From: Spirochaetaceae bacterium
Lineage (GTDB): Bacteria > Spirochaetota > Spirochaetia > SZUA-6 > Fen-1364
Length of the DNA stretch: 6,688 nucleotides
NCBI GenBank assembly: GCA_003154555.1
Contig: PMDT01000105.1
Coordinates: forward strand, 1-6,688
Direction: 5' to 3'
Positions 5,067 to 6,688 of the stretch are shown here, one piece after another (within the stretch, counting starts at the first letter, position 1; every line of letters begins with the position of its first letter). The notes below the pieces were generated by a model. It was not told the DNA's origin and did no database searches. It saw only the letters and a list, made by a program, of their open reading frames with translations. Made by a program: the position numbers and the translations under genes.

Positions 5067-6688
5067 ATGGCCGTCGAAAACCTTCCCCACTGGGATCTGC
5101 ACAATGTCTATCCCGGCCTTGACTCCCGGGAGTTCTCCGCCGCATCGGCGGAGCTCGCGCGGACGATCGACGAGGCCGCGCGCCACCATGCAGCGCACTG
5201 CGCCGCCTCTTCCGCCTCCACACCACCGGCGGAGCTTGGCGCGACGCTGGACCGCGCCATCGAGCTCTTCAACAGCGCTTTCCTGCTCTCCAACACGCTG
5301 CAGGTCTACGTCGAATCCTTCACCGCGACGAACTCGTACGACACGGCCGCGTCGAAGAAGCTCTCCGAGCTCGAGATCGTCCAGGTGCGTCTGCAGCAGG
5401 AATGGACGCGCTTCAAGGGCTGGATCCCCACGGTGTCTGACGCGCTGCCCCGCGCACTGGAGCAAGGAAGGGCGGCGCGGCTGCATTCCTTCCTGATCAG
5501 GGAATGCGCCGAGCAGGGCAGATTCCTCATGAGCAACCCGCAGGAGATGCTCGCCGCGGAGCTGTCCCTGAGCGGAGCCAATGCGTGGTCGAAGCTCCAG
5601 CGCACGGTCACGTCACAGATCAAGGTCGACCTCGAGCTCGACGGCACGGCGCAGACGCTGCCAATGCCGTTGATCCTGAATCTGCGCACGCACCCCGACG
5701 AGTCGGTGCGCCGCCGCGCGTGGGAAGCGGAGATGCGCGAATGGCCGAAGGTGCGCGAGCCGCTGGCCGCGTGCCTGAACGGCATGAAAGGCTCCTCGAA
5801 CACCCTCAACAAGCTGCGGGGCCGGGCGGACTGCCTCCACGCTGCCATCGATGGCACGCGCATCGACCGGCAGACGCTCCAGGCCCTGCTGGACGCGATG
5901 AAAGGCTCGCTGCCGTCGATGCATCGCTACTTCAGGGCCAAGGCGGCGCGCCTGGGCAAGGACAAGCTCGCCTGGTGGGACCTTTTCGCGCCCAGCGGCG
6001 CGGCCGGCGGGGATTCCACATGGGCAGAGACGCGCGCGCTCATCCTTTCGAACTTCGCCACCTTCTCCCCCTCCCTTCGATCCTTTGCCGCGCGCGCCTT
6101 TGACGGAAACTGGATCGACGCGGAGCCGCGCGACGGAAAATCCGCCGGCGCCTTCTGCTCACCGGCGCCTTCCGTGCGGGAGTCGCGGATCCTCTGCAAT
6201 TTCGACGGCTCGCTGGAGCAGATCTCCACGGTCGCGCACGAGCTGGGGCACGGCTATCACAACGACTGCGCCTACAGGGCGGGGAAGACCGAGCTCCAGC
6301 AGATGACGCCGATGACGCTCGCGGAGACGGCCTCCATCATGTGCGAGACGATCGTGAGCGAATCGCTGCTCGAAAAAGCGCCGAGCGCCGCGGCAGAGCT
6401 CGCACTCCTGGAGAACGCGCTGGTCAACGATTCGCAGGTCATCGTGGACATCTATTCCCGGTTCCTTTTCGAAAAGGAAGTCATGGAGAGGCGCGAGAAG
6501 TCGGAGCTCAGCGCGGACGAGCTGTGCGAGATCATGGGCCGCGCACAGGAGGCAGCCTACGGCGAGGGACTGGATCCGCGATTCCGCAACCCCTGGATGT
6601 GGACCTGGAAGCCCCACTACTACATGACGGGCACCGACTTCTACAACTTCCCGTACGCCTTCGGCCTTCTCTTCGGCACGGGGCTGTA
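5067..6688 (+). CDS. pepF: Oligoendopeptidase F (M3 family zinc metallopeptidase), truncated at the right edge
   Basis: This cytoplasmic zinc peptidase cleaves short oligopeptides, as in peptide recycling. The first 540 codons are open with no stop, and members are usually near 600 residues, so about 60 residues lie beyond the window. The N-terminus has the typical LPHWDLHNVYPGLDS (5-19). The zinc site is HELGH, with H391 and H395 as ligands and E392 as catalytic base. The third ligand is E420 in PMTLAETAS, 29 residues after H391, the spacing known from thimet oligopeptidase. The C-terminal HYYMTGTDFYNFPYAFG (517-533) carries the conserved His/Tyr residues of the substrate pocket. All key residues visible are intact. 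The ATG at 5067 follows AGGAGAG (5050-5056). No signal peptide is present. It lies 57 nt after the acetyltransferase remnant on the same strand and may have its own promoter. Confidence 0.95.
   Translation, partial: MAVENLPHWDLHNVYPGLDSREFSAASAELARTIDEAARHHAAHCAASSASTPPAELGATLDRAIELFNSAFLLSNTLQVYVESFTATNSYDTAASKKLSELEIVQVRLQQEWTRFKGWIPTVSDALPRALEQGRAARLHSFLIRECAEQGRFLMSNPQEMLAAELSLSGANAWSKLQRTVTSQIKVDLELDGTAQTLPMPLILNLRTHPDESVRRRAWEAEMREWPKVREPLAACLNGMKGSSNTLNKLRGRADCLHAAIDGTRIDRQTLQALLDAMKGSLPSMHRYFRAKAARLGKDKLAWWDLFAPSGAAGGDSTWAETRALILSNFATFSPSLRSFAARAFDGNWIDAEPRDGKSAGAFCSPAPSVRESRILCNFDGSLEQISTVAHELGHGYHNDCAYRAGKTELQQMTPMTLAETASIMCETIVSESLLEKAPSAAAELALLENALVNDSQVIVDIYSRFLFEKEVMERREKSELSADELCEIMGRAQEAAYGEGLDPRFRNPWMWTWKPHYYMTGTDFYNFPYAFGLLFGTGL

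Overview
The window comes from a GC-rich bacterial chromosome. It has ordinary bacterial start and stop usage, sigma70-like promoter elements, strong Shine-Dalgarno (SD) sites before some genes and none before others. The phylum cannot be fixed from this sequence. Nothing points to a phage, plasmid, insertion sequence, CRISPR array or RNA gene, and the genes share similar GC-rich codon use.

Layout: a minus-strand block fills the left 2.75 kb. Read in its own direction, it holds a small two-helix membrane protein (2723-2493), a complete but shortened SecA-family ATPase (2424-64), and possibly a third gene whose ATG overlaps the secA stop and leaves the window at base 1. A roughly 110-bp divergent intergenic region with promoter-like elements and two adjacent inverted repeats (2770-2805) separates this block from the plus-strand genes.

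On the plus strand come an Amidohydro_2-type metal-dependent hydrolase (2833-3801), a polytopic membrane protein (3858-4418), a 106-residue protein of unknown function (4428-4748), a broken PaiA-like GNAT acetyltransferase (4748-5009) and the first 540 codons of an oligoendopeptidase F (M3 zinc peptidase), which runs off the right edge. The membrane protein, the 106-residue protein and the acetyltransferase remnant form a tight operon: a 9-nt gap, then a one-base TGATG overlap, behind a TTGACA-18-TACACT promoter.

The most noteworthy locus is the SecA block. The ATPase keeps all the motor motifs but has a reduced helical wing region, lacks the C-terminal zinc/SecB-binding tail, and ends in a hydrophobic segment followed by a basic patch. 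Its likely operon partner is a 76-residue two-helix membrane protein whose promoter predicts a leaderless GTG start. This could be an accessory (SecA2-like) export module, which is an inference from gene order and domain loss. The second notable item is the acetyltransferase: both ends are well conserved, but about 85 central codons, including the acetyl-CoA site, are gone and the frame is shifted, which suggests a recent deletion.
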